Below are positions 11,786 to 23,463 of a stretch of 64,000 nucleotides of DNA, one piece after another; position 1 is the stretch's first letter; each line of letters starts with the position of its first letter. This DNA is from Luidia sarsii (Eukaryota > Echinodermata > Asteroidea > Paxillosida > Luidiidae). The DNA lies in contig OX465103.1 in NCBI GenBank assembly GCA_949987565.1, forward strand, positions 7,835,207-7,899,206, given 5' to 3'. The notes under the pieces were generated by a model that was not told the DNA's origin, ran no database searches, and worked only from the letters and a program-made list of their open reading frames with translations. Made by a program: the position numbers and the translations under genes.

Positions 11786-11990
11786 GTGATATACAAAAAT
11801 GTTGCAAACTGCTTACCGGTACTGACTAAAATTACCAAAAAACAAAATGCAAATCTCAAAATTTGGTGGGCCTGACTTTTCGATCCTAGCAGTAGCAGGA
11901 CCTTTCTCAAAGGCAAAGTGACAAGTACAAAACAGATAAATGTACACGAAGGAAGGGGGAAGAGAGTGAATATGACACGGGTGAGTGTCA
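11786..11990 (-). mobile_element. PLE 3'-end fragment (family C)
   Basis: Reads on the minus strand as the PLE 3' end: CTTTGAGAAAGGTCCTGC, a one-unit expansion, then GATCGAAAAGTCAGGCCC and the terminal part AGCAGTTTGCAACATTTTTG to TATATCAC. GAAAAGTC replaces GAAACGTC, so the ribozyme-like core is damaged here. A small inverted repeat GAATATGACAC / GTGTCATATTC lies at its 5' side. Confidence 0.7.
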
Positions 11991-12275
11991 TATTCAATTA
12001 AAACAGAGGTCACACGTTAATATTCGCACACATCATTTCTCACTACACGTCCGTGTGATTTTTAACATCAATGAGATTTTTTGGAGGAGGTCTGGATCTC
12101 GGTGTTCCGTACAACGGGACCCTCGTTTTTGCAAGACATGGATTACTTACTACTCCGATTAGTGACTTTATAATTTTAACATCGCACAGGACCCTCATTT
12201 TTTAGCTGTAGTGAGAAACAGCCTTTAGTTTTCATCTTGCACATGTGCTTCAGATCACTCACAATCTTATAATTA

Positions 12276-12621
12276 TAAAGGCCCAGTACAACACTGGGAA
12301 GATTGGAAAACATCAATGACCACAGATTTCCCTATAATTTTCAGAATTTGTAGATGGTCATGATTATCAGACAGCCTGGGATGTTGTAATTTTCAAGAAA
12401 TCTTCAATCAAGCATCAACAAACAGTTTATTTCTCACAAGTAATAAACTATTTCTTACACTACAGGCTGGTGCATAAACCGTGGCAGTTGGCAGTTTTCA
12501 TTTTTGTAGTTTCTCAGATCACCATTTGAGCTAATACCTTCGCAGTATTGCTCTTTTTTAATGTTGAATGGTTTATCACAAAAACTGTGGCATCTTTTGA
12601 CCTTTACCAATGTTGTATATC
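12276..12621. mobile_element. TTAA-ended MITE, family A, copy 2, in opposite orientation
   Basis: Left end AAAGGCCCAGTACAACACTG; right end TTTACCAATGTTGTAT, cut before the terminal TTAA. The interior matches family A in inverse orientation. Confidence 0.65.
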
Positions 12622-14640
12622 TGTAAACTAAGACAGGTTGTCATTTCCATACACACTTTCCAAGTTCCAGTGTTGAAAACCTGGATCAATCACTTGAGTG
12701 ATCAAATAAAAATTGCCGCTGATTGCTCTGCACAGTGCACAAAAAAAATCAAACCTCAACTGAACTCATGAATTCTCCAAAGCCATCCAATCCTATCAGT
12801 ATCATCAGAAAGGTCACCTTGGACAGTGATTCTTAAAAAGGGGCTTGTTTCCACTATGGCTTTCTTGTTCACATTCCACTGTGGCCATTCTATGCATCAC
12901 TATCAGCAGGACACTCCCCTCCCAACCTCTGCCAATGAGTAACTACCAATGGACCAAACACCATGTGACTGAAATTACATTCAGCCTCAGACCTCCATTC
13001 TCAGACCCACAATCTTATAAAGCTTGATTTACATGGCTGACTCATCCAAGCTGATAGACTAACGCTGCAGTATATGTGGACTGACTACTAAAACTGCACA
13101 GAAATTGTCTGGTCTGTCTCCAGATACCTTGCCAAACTTGTGTCAGAAGCTATCAAGCATTGACATTAATACATATTCACTCATCACACCCTCAATTCAC
13201 CAAAAAAGTTAAGGTATTCCTTCATGAATATTCAGCACATTATCACTACACATGTAAATAATCGACAAAAACTTGGCCCGCCAATGTGTGTGTCCTGCCA
13301 AGCAAGAGGCCAGTCTCACCATGGAGGTCTCGCCCACCTTGCTGCGGCACTGCTACCACGCCTCAAATGCCGGCCGGGCCTCACAGCCCCTCGTCGCCCA
13401 ACAAAGGCAGACAATGAGAAGGGAGGACGAGACCAAAACCGGCCCACCCTTTTTGTCCTCAAACCATCGGTAATCAATAGCGTCTATAATAAACGCCTTG
13501 CATTTCCACAGGGCACCTGGCTTCGCTAAGGTATAACATCAGGCTAGCTACTGGGAGTACTGGAGCACCCAAAACTTACTCAAGAAAATTGATTCGGCAG
13601 AAAAAGGGAAAGAATGAAACAAGAGTCTGAGGGAGGAGAGGGTAGGGTTCAATATTGGACTCCTTTTGAGCTGCAGCCAGGAGTTGTTGCGGAGATTGAA
13701 GCCACCAACCCTTGTTTCATTGTACCCAGACAATCATAAATCCTCCCAATGGTCGTAGACTATCTGGGAACGGGATAGTATTACTTAGTAATCCTCACAA
13801 TCACAAACAAGACCTTTGAGGAAGGTCCCGCTAGGATCAAAATGCCTGGCCCTCCCAAAAAAACTCTTTCAAAATTCAACAATGGATTTGTCAGGTTTTC
13901 TTTTTGTTTACGAGCATACTGTGTAATCAGCCTGAATTTTGGCGAAACTTAACGGTGCATTCTACCAAAATGTGACCGGCTCCACAAAAATGCGTATTCT
14001 GTGCCGAAATTGGAAAATTTAGTATCCATAGCTGAATTGGTTACATTATAAGCTTTAACTTTGTGAGGTTTGAACCCCATGGCATTTTGCATTCTGGAGA
14101 TATACCGATATTTGCATATTCATATTGTATAATCTTTATGAAAGTGCTTTCAGAGATATAGCCCTTTAAACATTATCAAGAGGAAAAGGAAATTTGCTAA
14201 AAAGAAACTCTTGAATGCCCCTAGCAAGAGTTATGTCCTTTGAAGCTAACTTTCTGAACATTTCATGAAAGTATTTATATGATAGAAGCCAATAAACCCC
14301 CCCCCAAAAAAAAAAAAATTCACATTGTGAGTTTCTTTTCAGCCTTTCCACAAACAACAGCCCTTTACGCAATAATTTATAGCATAGTGCCCCATAATAC
14401 CCTTTTTCGCAGAGCGGGTCACATATGGGAAGTACATGTAGTGCACAGCCTAAAAATCTCTTCAGGGAATGCTCTCCAAAATATAGAGGGCTCCCGTCTG
14501 TTGTAGGAGTGGACCATCCTCCAAAAACAGAGAGGTCCTGCATTCTAAATATCCGGCTCTCGCAAATCCGGAGACTTTTTAAACATTTTGAACAGCAAGT
14601 CAGTAAGCAGTTTCCATCATTTTGCCCTTACTTTCAAGTG
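12622..14640 (-). other. FGD intron 1: mostly unassigned
   Basis: 13270-13440 is a GC-rich patch with a 101-codon frame but no recognisable family, splice context or repeat match; it could be an enhancer or an unrecognised exon. 13816-13870 is a degenerate PLE 3'-end scrap (AAGGTCCCGCTAGGATCAAA). Otherwise AT-rich with nothing seen. Confidence 0.4.
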
Positions 14641-15232
14641 GGAAATTGCACTAGATTAATTACACTGGGTCACAATTTGGAGTGGGAAATTACACTGGTC
14701 ACAATCTTAGAGTGGGAAATTACACTGGGTCACAATCTAGAGTGAAAAATTACACTGGGTCACAATTTAGAGTTGGAAATTACACTGGTCACAATCTTAG
14801 AGTGGGAAATTACACTGGGTCACAATCTAGAGTGAAAAATTACACTGGGTCACAATTTAGAGTTGGAAATTACACTGGTCACAATCTTAGAGTGGGAAAT
14901 TACACTGGGTCACAATCTAGAGTGAAAAATTACACTGGGTCACAATTTAGAGTTGGAAATTACACTGGTCACAATCTTAGAGTTGGAAATTACACTGGGT
15001 CACAATCTAGAGTGAAAAATTACACTGGGTCACAATTTAGAGTTGGAAATTACACTGGTCACAATCTTAGAGTGGGAAATTACACTGGTCACAATCTAGA
15101 GTGAAAAATTACACTGGGTTACAATTTGGAGTGTGAAATTACACTGGATCACAATTTGGAGTGGGAAATTACACTGGATCACAATCTAGAGTGAGAAATT
15201 ACACTGGGTTACAATTTGGAGTGTGAAATTAG
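14641..15232. repeat. 30-bp minisatellite with 90-bp higher-order period
   Basis: About 19 units of 30 bp around TTACACTGGGTCACAAT. Three variants (GGTCACAATCTTAGAG, CACAATCTAGAGTGAAAA, CACAATTTAGAGTTGG) alternate so that ACAATCTTAG recurs every 90 bp at 14701, 14791, 14881, 14971 and 15061. Being a multiple of three it leaves a repetitive 140-codon frame (YTGSQSRVKN-type), which I read as a by-product. Confidence 0.95.
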
Positions 15233-15885
15233 TTAGACCAGTTATTTGGCTTTAAAAAACAATACTTATGCCTACATTCTTACTTCGTGGAAACTGTCAG
15301 AGAAGTCCCCTTACACTGTCCCCAATGAATGCTGGTATCATTATCAAGGATTACCCAACCCCCTGGACACCAGGGTCTACAGTGTAATCCCAGGCCAGTT
15401 TATTCAAGATAATCTCATGATAAAATTAAGAAGATTAAGCTTAATTGAGACCAACCAAAGTGCCCTTGTAAAACCTGTCTGTTTTTTGTCTCTTTTTATG
15501 TATGAGTTGCACAAATGCATCAAATTTTTATCTGTACTCTTTTGGGCTATCCCTAAAATAAATTATCCCATCGCCAAATGTTAGTGTTTCTCTGGCGTTA
15601 TGAGATTTTTGCCATTTCTGGCAAGACGTTTATCAGCAGCTTATCAAGAAATTATGGTTTGTGTGGTACACAATAAAATAAAATGGTGCAAACTGCTGGC
15701 TTAAAAAAATCTAAACAAATTAGTGCCCCCCTTCCAATCTTTGCAGGACCTTTCTAGCTACATATAAAAGTTTTCCCCTGACACTGACAGTGACAAAATA
15801 GGCCTTAAAAATGAAGTCTGTACCCCACATTCTAGAAATACAAATTGTACCCACTTGTAGGCTCAACAAATTTGGACTGAGATTG
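15233..15885 (-). other. FGD intron 1, no feature found
   Basis: A 112-codon frame at 15246-15584 has no family pattern and AT-rich codon use unlike the two real genes. Confidence 0.5.
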
Positions 15886-16245
15886 ATTCAGCAAAACTGA
15901 GGTCAAAGAATAGCATCCATACATTGTCTGATCCAACATACATGTATGTAGGAAATAGCACAATTTCAGCTCAATCCGCCAACCTAGTCTTGAGAAAATT
16001 GTGAAAACTGCTTCATTTGTTTCGCGAAAATGCAGCATTCAACACCGTACAGTACCGAAAAATAGTTTAGATCTCGGTGAGACGTAAACAATTTATTTTA
16101 CTCTTTTCTCACAGGCAAAATAGGCTAGGATGAAATATTTCAGTGCGAGGTTTCTAATATAACCATCTTCAAACTGTATAAGTTTGATGTAAATATGTGA
16201 ACATTTCTGTTTTTCAATCTTATCAATGTTGTGTAGGGGCTTTAA
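15886..16245. mobile_element. TTAA-ended MITE, family B, copy 2
   Basis: Starts within GAGGTCAAAGAATAGCATCC (the left TIR is lost) and ends ATCAATGTTGTGTAGGGGC then TTTAA. The most complete interior, together with the copy at 26.2 kb. Confidence 0.75.
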
Positions 16246-17938
16246 TCAGTGTTCCATTCAACAGAATGTGTCTAACCATGGTCAAACCATTTACAATGTA
16301 TAGGAAGCACATTTGAACACAGCATGTGCCTGACTCAACTGGGCATTGTACACACTTATTATGCAGCAACTCTTGGCATGCAATAAACTGCCATTAGTCT
16401 GTCAACAGCCTCCATGGTTGGACATCCTGCCATTCTGACCTCTGACCTTCAGCCACTCCCCTTGGTCAAAGGCCACCAGGCGTTATGTAACAGGTCTGCC
16501 AGGCTGCATTGGCATCACTGGTAACCAAGTGTGTGGTTAACAATGCACTAGTCCAGCCCACCAGGCCTTCCAACTCCCCACCAAAAAGACTGACTTGGGG
16601 ACAGTCTTGAAAACTTCCAACCCTTAAAAAAAGAATGTATCAATTTAAACAGAATGTAACGGTTGAAATAAAGTGTTATTTGACAATTTTTCAATTAGCT
16701 TGAATAAATAATCAAAGCTGACAATTGGGTCCAATTGTTGGTTGCTATGGTCATATTTCACAGGATACTTTTACCTTCTTCTATTTTTCCAAAGATGTAA
16801 AGAAAGGGCATGCCGTTTCCATCCAGTAACACTAACACAACAGGACCTTTTAGAAAGGCAGAAGAACAAGGCCCCTTGAGAAAGGTCCAGCAAGGATCGA
16901 AATGTCAGGCCCTCTTCTAGTTTTCTGAGATTTTCGTTTTGCACAATTTTTTAAACAAAAAGACGGCCGACGTTTAAAAATCCAAGCAGGACTTTTCTCA
17001 AAGGCAAAGAGAAAGGTCCTGCTAGGATCGAAATGTCAGTGAGCAGTTTGTATTAAATTTTGTAAATACATTTTCTAAATATATCATCTTTAAACAACGT
17101 GTAGGCCTACATTATGTACCGGTATCTAAATAATGTCTTCATTAAAAATATTGTATCACATTGAATTGTTCACAAAATAAGTTTTTCTTTGAGCAGAAAA
17201 ACAAATGAAGCCCATGTAAGGAACAAGAATGAGCAACTACGGGTATACAGATGATAGTTTGCCAATATGGTGTACTGACTCTCGCATTTTGACAAAGCAT
17301 TTATAAGAAAAGACAGGAAGATCTGTACCACGGGATATGAAGTAAAGTGTTCAGACTGAGAATTGAACGAATTCACTTGATTAAGTTGATATGTTGCAAT
17401 AGGTGGCCACAATTTGGTCTGTGGGTAAAAATAACCTGTTCAATTCTACAGGTTATGCATGCTGGGCACAACTATCAGTGATGTGGCATTTGGTCACACC
17501 ACACCCACATGCACATTTTCAGCATGGCAGTACACAGTAGTACAACCTGGTACAGATATGTTACTCCTGTGTGAATAGCATTTGCATTTTCTAGGGGGGA
17601 GGGGAGGGGAGGGGAGGGGAGGCTCCACTGGGCTTGCAGAGCCAGTCCAGGCCAGTCCTTGGTCTTGTTGACACAGCCTCTGTGGCTAAACATGTTACAT
17701 AACATTATTGGTTCCTGCAGCATGCCTACCATGCATGATGTCCAAAGTTCTCCTGGGCAGGCATGGGGCCCATCCCAGACCCTGCTTGTGAGGCAAAAGT
17801 TGCAGGCAGCTTAGAAATGAAAAAAACCCAATGCAGCCAGTGATAAAACATACAACTTAATAAATTCCTCCATTACTGAAGTGATAGTGGAAGTTAAGAC
17901 CTTGATTCATAATCTTTTTTCATTTACATTTTAGGCTA
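16246..17938 (-). other. FGD intron 1: candidate regulatory islands and PLE scraps
   Basis: GTTATGTAAC at 16482-16491 and GTTACATAAC at 17694-17703 lie in GC-richer patches (16390-16570, 17640-17800). PLE 3'-end scraps lie at 16842-16925 and 16986-17050; both contain CTCAAAGGC-type and TTGAGAAAGG-type halves facing each other. 17597-17626 is a GGGGA tandem run with quadruplex potential. No exon. Confidence 0.5.
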
Positions 17939-18098
17939 TTTAAAGCCCCTACACAACATTGGTCGAGGTCAAAGAATAGCATACATACGTTGTCTGATCC
18001 AACATATGCATGAATATTGAAATAGCACATCTGTGAACATTTCAGCTCAATCCACCAACCAAGTCTGGAGAAAATCGTGAAAACTGCTTTATTTGTTG
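17939..18098. mobile_element. TTAA-ended MITE, family B, copy 3 (half)
   Basis: Begins TTTAAAGCCCCTACACAACA and matches family B to CTGCTTTATTTGTT, then stops; the right half is missing. Confidence 0.75.
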
Positions 18099-18178
18099 CT
18101 AGTTTTAGTGATGCATCACTCCCACTTCCCAGTCAACCTTTCCACTGGGTTTAAAGCACTACACTACACTAGGCCGGT

Positions 18179-18616
18179 CGTTCCCACTACACTAGGGTCG
18201 TTCCCACTACACCAAATAAACGCGATTATTTGGATTATTTGAATCGCGATCCAAACTCTACTTTTTTGCGATTAATAATGGGATTTGAATCACGATTCGG
18301 ACTCCACTAAGAGTGAGATTTTTTCAAAAAATCGTGTTTATTCGTAACGCGTTGTGTGTGGGAACGCTCCACTCAAATCGCACCGTTTTTTTATAAGCCC
18401 ACAATGCATTGCGCAAGCATGGCATTTCCTGCCAGCAGCTTACTGCCAGGAAGTGCAGCATAGGGTTTGTTTATGTTCGTCAGCGAGTCCCGCCATTCCC
18501 GCTTGCGCAGTGCGAACACATGTTAACTGCAATCGGCTCGCGTTTATTTGCGACGCGATTATTTGGCCTGTGTGGACAAGACCAAAAAAAATGGTTTTCA
18601 TTTTCGTAGTGGGAAC
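18179..18616. mobile_element. TIR element, family H
   Basis: The ends are GTTCCCACTAC and its complement GTAGTGGGAAC, with subterminal AATAAACGCGATTATTTGG and its partial inverted copy TTTATTTGCGACGCGATTAT. The left terminus is duplicated in tandem. Interior without coding capacity. Confidence 0.6.
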
Positions 18617-18698
18617 AGCACTACTGACTGTACAATAACATTTACCCATACAATTACATGTAGAAACTCTCATGTTGAGGATAGCAGAAGAATTAGAA

Positions 18699-18893
18699 TT
18701 GCAGTGACACCATGCCAAATTCTCTTTGGTGAGTATATGTGTGGTTCTGAAAAGAACAGGAGGAACTTGACGTTTGGAACAGTATGCTCTGTTCGTCTTC
18801 AGGAGACAGTACGCGTGATTTGTACTCCTCTCAAAATTGAGTGGGCCAGACGTTTCGATCCTAGCAGGACCTTTCTCAAAGGCAATTTGTACC
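18699..18893. mobile_element. Fused family D unit and PLE (family C) motif
   Basis: 18699-18830 is one arm of the palindromic family D (GTGTGGTTCTGAAAAGAAC, then GACGTTTGGAACAG). It runs straight into a minus-strand family C motif at 18848-18893 (GACGTTTCGATCCTAGCAGG, then TTTCTCAAAGGC). Confidence 0.6.
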
Positions 18894-20794
18894 GTACTCC
18901 TTAAAATAAAAACAAGTTGTAACTTCTAAGTGCACACTTAAAATTTATACAACGCATAGTGTAATTTAATAGTGTCAGCCACCATCTTACAACACTGTCC
19001 TTCCGTCTTCTATGCACTTTAGTGGGAAAGAGTGGTTTCCACTATGAAAGATTGTCCACTACAAACATCTCAGGCCCACAATACAGGAAAAAAAACCAAA
19101 AAAAACATATGTAGCCTGTAGGCTGTAGGGCCTATTCCAAAGTTGGATGTTTCTCCCAATTTCCACTCACAACCCACTGTACTCTGTCCCTTTCCCCAAC
19201 CAGTAACTGAACATCTGGTTGCCTAAAGAAAATAATCTAATAAAAGCAAGGAAACAGGAAATGAAATCCCTGAATGACTGGATTCCTGATTTTGAGCATT
19301 ATCACCAAAGTGTTCCCGAGATAGTGGCCAAGTCAGGTGGAGATTGGCATGTACAAACTATACATGTACATGTACATGTAGTACGTTTGGGCATGGAGGA
19401 ATCCTTATTCCTCCATGGTTTGGGGCACGTTTAGGGCACTGTGGAGTACTGTAAATGTCATACTGTAGCAGAGATTGCTTACAGTTACAGAGATTAATGA
19501 GCAACACAGCTGACTGAACGAATAAATCCCATCTTAAAAAAAAAAAGAAAATCGCACAAATTTAGAAGGCCTGATATTTTGATCCTGGCGGGAATGTTCT
19601 TGATTTACATTTAACACGCATGATGCATGAACCTGCTGGTCCTGCCCTACACATGTGTATACATGTGTACATGTATGTACATGTACATGTATGTACATGT
19701 ACATGTGTGTGCATGTGTACAGGTACATGTATGTACATCTGGGCTTAGTAATAGTACTGGGATTGTTTAGAAAGGCAGGGACTCAAAGAGGAATTTCCCT
19801 ATAAATTCCCAGTATACAAATCTGTGGTAAAGTTCAAGTACCGGTAATACATGTATTTCAGTGACCAGACTTCCTTCGTCCTTCACCTTGTACATGTACA
19901 TGTACATGTATGTAACATGTAGCATGTACATGTACATGTACAAGTAGCACGTACAGGTACATCGGTGCAGATGCATGGGTCTGTTTATGATGAACATACA
20001 TGTACATGTACCGTACATTATGTACATGTTAACGTGGAATGTACCGGTATACAAGTCCATGTAAAATACAAGTACATGTACATGGAAGTATACTTGGACA
20101 TACAGTACTTGTACATGCACAGTACATGTACGAGGGTCAGGTGAAGTTTTCCGAGTCCGCATTCTTCACAACCTACCGGTAATCAGTGATTAGGATTTAC
20201 CAATTTGCAAGCTGACAACCTGCATTTGATACCGTGATAGCTACTTTAGCTCCATGGTGATAGCCTCTTTGAGATTGAATGGGCATACATAACATGTCCA
20301 CAAGTACAAGTACATTTACATGTATGTACGTGTATCAGTGACCACCGGTACATTTTTTATGGTGGGTGTATAAATTCCCATCTGTTACCAGTATGGTATG
20401 ACATGTACATACATACGTACATTGTCTCTACGAAGGCTATGTTCACACGAGCTGCTAACTTCGCTGCTAAAATACCACAGCAGGCGGTCGGCTGGGAGCT
20501 TGAAGTTACATGTACATGTAGCTATTTTTTACCGAGCATTCACATGCATTTTTCACCGCTGCTAACTGCGCTGCCTGTGTGTGTCGGGTCACGAAAATGC
20601 CTACTGCTGGACAGTTCTGAGAAATTCCCGCCATTACAGTGGAGTGTACGTTCATATTTCGAACCATGGCTGTTGATAATTTCATGATTGTGTTGATTCT
20701 CAGAAGCCGAGTTTATGAGTTTACAAACAAACCTTACGACAGTGAAAATGACAGCACATTTATACTATAGAACTTCTGCAGCTCAAGAGTATAG
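18894..20794 (-). other. FGD intron 1: GTACAT-rich DNA
   Basis: Dense ACATGTACATGT-type runs at 19360-19380, 19650-19735, 19890-20120 and 20505-20520. A degraded PLE motif lies at 19556-19610. 20432-20690 looks like a TIR-element remnant (GTTCACACGAGCTGCTAACT). No exon. Confidence 0.5.
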
Positions 20795-21331
20795 CCTTGA
20801 GGTCCTATGGTCATTGTCTTGGTGTCCCTGGTCATTGCCTTGAGCCTTGAGGTCCTATGGTCATTGCCTTGAGCCTTGAGGTCCTATGGTCATTGCCTTG
20901 AGCCTTGAGGTCCTATGGTCATTGCCTTGGTCCCCTGGTCATTGCCTTGAGCATTGAGGTCCTATGGTCATTGCCTTGGTCCCCTGGTCATTGCCTTGAG
21001 CCTTGAGGTCCTATGGTCATTGCCTTGAGCCTTGAGGTCCTGTGGTCATTGCCTTGAGCCTTGAGGTCCTATGGTCATTGCCTTGAGCCTTGAGGTCCAA
21101 TGGTCATTGCCTTGGTCCCCTGGTCATAGCCTTGAGCCTTGAGGTCCAATGGTCATTGCCTTGGTCCCCTGGTCATTGCCTTGAGCCTTGAGGTCCTATG
21201 GTCATTGCCTTGGTGCCCTGGTCATTGCCTTGAACCTTGAGGTCCTATGGTCATTGCCTTGGTGCCCTGGTCATTGCCTTGAGCCTTGAGGTCCTATGGT
21301 CATTGCCTTGGTCCCCTGGTCATTGCCTTGA
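20795..21331. repeat. Compound minisatellite (29-bp and 20-bp units)
   Basis: Units built on GCCTTGAGCCTTGAGGTCC plus TATGGTCATT (29 bp) alternate irregularly with TTGCCTTGGTCCCCTGGTCA (20 bp). About 20 units in total. No coding meaning. Confidence 0.95.
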
Positions 21332-22064
21332 TGTTCCCAAAGATGCATGTACATGTGGGACATGTTAACAACCTCGCACCGGGTAGTTTTTCAGCACCGA
21401 TGACCGCCAAAGAGGAGTTTTTGAACAATGCATCATTTTCAAATCTTGCTAAAACAATCGGAACAATATATTTGTGTGAAATAAATTGATATTGGTATAC
21501 TATGGGTACATGAGAGTAAAACCTGGCACAATTCGGACGTCGTTGTGGCTTTTGTCAAGAGATTATCCGTTCGAAAAAGGGCCCATTGTGCTTCGTCAAT
21601 GGAGCGTAACAGACTTGTGTGTTTGTGTGTGCGTGCACGGTGTTGTCATTCTCTGACCGCAGACTCCAGCCTCCACTCCAGGCAGTCAAATCTTCGAGTT
21701 GGTCGGCTACAACCGAGCGTACAGATTGCGGTAAAGACTGGGGGGAATTCCAATGCCTGACCGACGACCGTTGGGCTGTGTGGCATGCAAACGCAATGTC
21801 CCCCGCATGCTTTCAGCGGCAGCGCGGTATCCCTCGATCCTCCACAGTAAAAGTCCCACAATTGCACAATTACTGCTGCTAATCTTGCAATTCATGTGGC
21901 AACTTGCGTCAAAAAGGGTCTTTGTACTGATTCATATTGCTTTGTTCTAAGCTGAAAAGAGTCTTTGTTTAGAATGTGGACAATAGTGGTGCCCGGATTC
22001 GGAGGGCCCTGTCGCATAGTCAAGCCAATGGAGTTCCGGATTCGGGGGTCCCGGCGCGAAGTGG
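21332..22064 (-). other. FGD intron 1, unassigned GC-balanced stretch
   Basis: 21540-21860 is GC-balanced with several overlapping frames of 60-87 codons on both strands and no family pattern. It could be old transposon interior. Confidence 0.35.
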
Positions 22065-22587
22065 TTAAAGGCCCAATACAACATCGGAAAAGGTCAAAAG
22101 TTTACCTCACTTTCAGTGAACTTTTTAGGTCAAACGATTATCTGAGAAAGGAGAAAAGGGCAAAAAAATGTCACGTTTTTGGCAGATGAAGATTTTAATT
22201 AGCGCCCTCATGAGTTTTCAACAGACTATGGACAACTGATTTGTGTCGTAACCACCACAGACATGGGTATAAAGTTTGTACACACACATGTGTACGTATG
22301 TACTGTACTGTACGTCCATGGGGTTGAAAATGTAATTCGAAACAGCTATTGGTTTGTTTGTGGGGGCAGCATTCAATAAATCGCACACAAAATTTAGTTT
22401 TCATCTCGCGCAATAAAAACTGTTTGTTTATGTTTGAGTGAAGGTTTCTTGAAAAGTACAGCATCCCAGACCGTAAGATTTCAACATGGGGATTCTATCA
22501 TTACCATCTACAACTGTGCAAATTAGAAGGAAATCTATGCACATCAATGTTTTCCGATCTTCCCAATGTTATATTGGGCCTTTATTA
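22065..22587. mobile_element. TTAA-ended MITE, family A, copy 3, with internal insert
   Basis: Starts TTAAAGGCCCAATACAACAT and ends CCCAATGTTATATTGGGCC then TTTA. About 190 bp longer than copy 1; the extra sequence lies around 22190-22430. Confidence 0.8.
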
Positions 22588-23349
22588 AAGGCAACAATAG
22601 AGAAGGCAACGTACATGTACTGTACAATGTATAGTGCATAGTGTATACACCTTACATCCATATTAAAAGCAGAAGCCATCCCTTCTGTTCACCAAGGAAG
22701 CCCATTATTCATTAATCACTTACAGTGTATGACACATACTCAATTGCAGATGAATTGCATTAATGCAGCATATGTGTGCATAGGTTGGGACATTACACAA
22801 TTTCACTGGCTCCCTGTTCCCCTTTCTGGGGCCCCCTCAAACACACACACACACACAACCATGGTGCAGGGTTACCCCATTGAATTACAGTATACTGTAT
22901 TACAAGAAATTCCAAGGTTCCCCTACACTCCCCACAGACAACATGTGTGCCCATTACATAACAACTGTGCACAGTGTAATCTGTGGGGCTCCCAATCAGA
23001 AATTTCAATAAGGACAGGTACAGGGAATTTACATGTGCATTTTCTTGAACCTTCTTTTCTTTTAAGTGCAATTATCCCACTTTGTATATTTTCCCTTATT
23101 TGCTTTGTATCCCTCCTGAATTCGGAATTAAGTTTTCTTCGCAAAAGTAAAAAAGTACAGTGTACATGTACATACATAATTATGGGTAATTCCATTAATC
23201 AGGACCCAACTTGCGACAATTTCGTGTTCCCAATTACATTTACCAGTACGGTACTTATTTTGCAACATTTCTGTACGACTTTAATTCCAAGTTTTTCACT
23301 AAATAAGCATCTCTGGCTAACCACCCCAGTGTGTGACCCCCCCCCCCCC
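22588..23349 (-). other. FGD intron 1: simple repeats, one bZIP-type site
   Basis: (AC)n at 22841-22858; ATTACATAAC at 22953-22962; a poly-C run just before 23350. The 207-codon frame at 22729-23352 has no family pattern and runs through simple repeats, so I do not call it. Confidence 0.45.
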
Positions 23350-23463
23350 TAGTCTGAGTAACTTGGACCCTTAAAATCGCCCTTTTAAAAAAAAATTGAG
23401 ATTTCGCCCGAAATCTCAATTTTTTAAAAAGGGCGATTGTAAGGGTTCAAGTTACTTGGACTA
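23350..23463. mobile_element. Short palindromic MITE, family J, copy 1
   Basis: TAGTCTGAGTAACTTGGACC at the left and an inverted GTTACTTGGACTA at the right; the centre is itself a hairpin (GAGATTTCG / CGAAATCTC). Related to 57631-57763 and 58271-58402. Confidence 0.75.

Noticed and set aside
13224..13529. 101-codon frame as a gene
   Set aside because: No family pattern; GC-rich patch with frames on both strands; kept only as an unassigned island.
14682..15104. 140-codon repetitive frame as a secreted repeat protein
   Set aside because: The 30-bp period makes any frame open; no signal peptide, splice sites or start context.
19534..20162. Frames rich in MYMYM/HVHVH
   Set aside because: Translation of GTACAT repeats; both strands give the same because the repeat is palindromic.
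20795..21331. CRISPR-like array
   Set aside because: Eukaryotic DNA; there are no unique spacers, just two alternating repeat units.
22729..23352. 207-codon frame as a gene
   Set aside because: Runs through AC and C simple repeats, has no domain, and codon use is unlike the two real genes.
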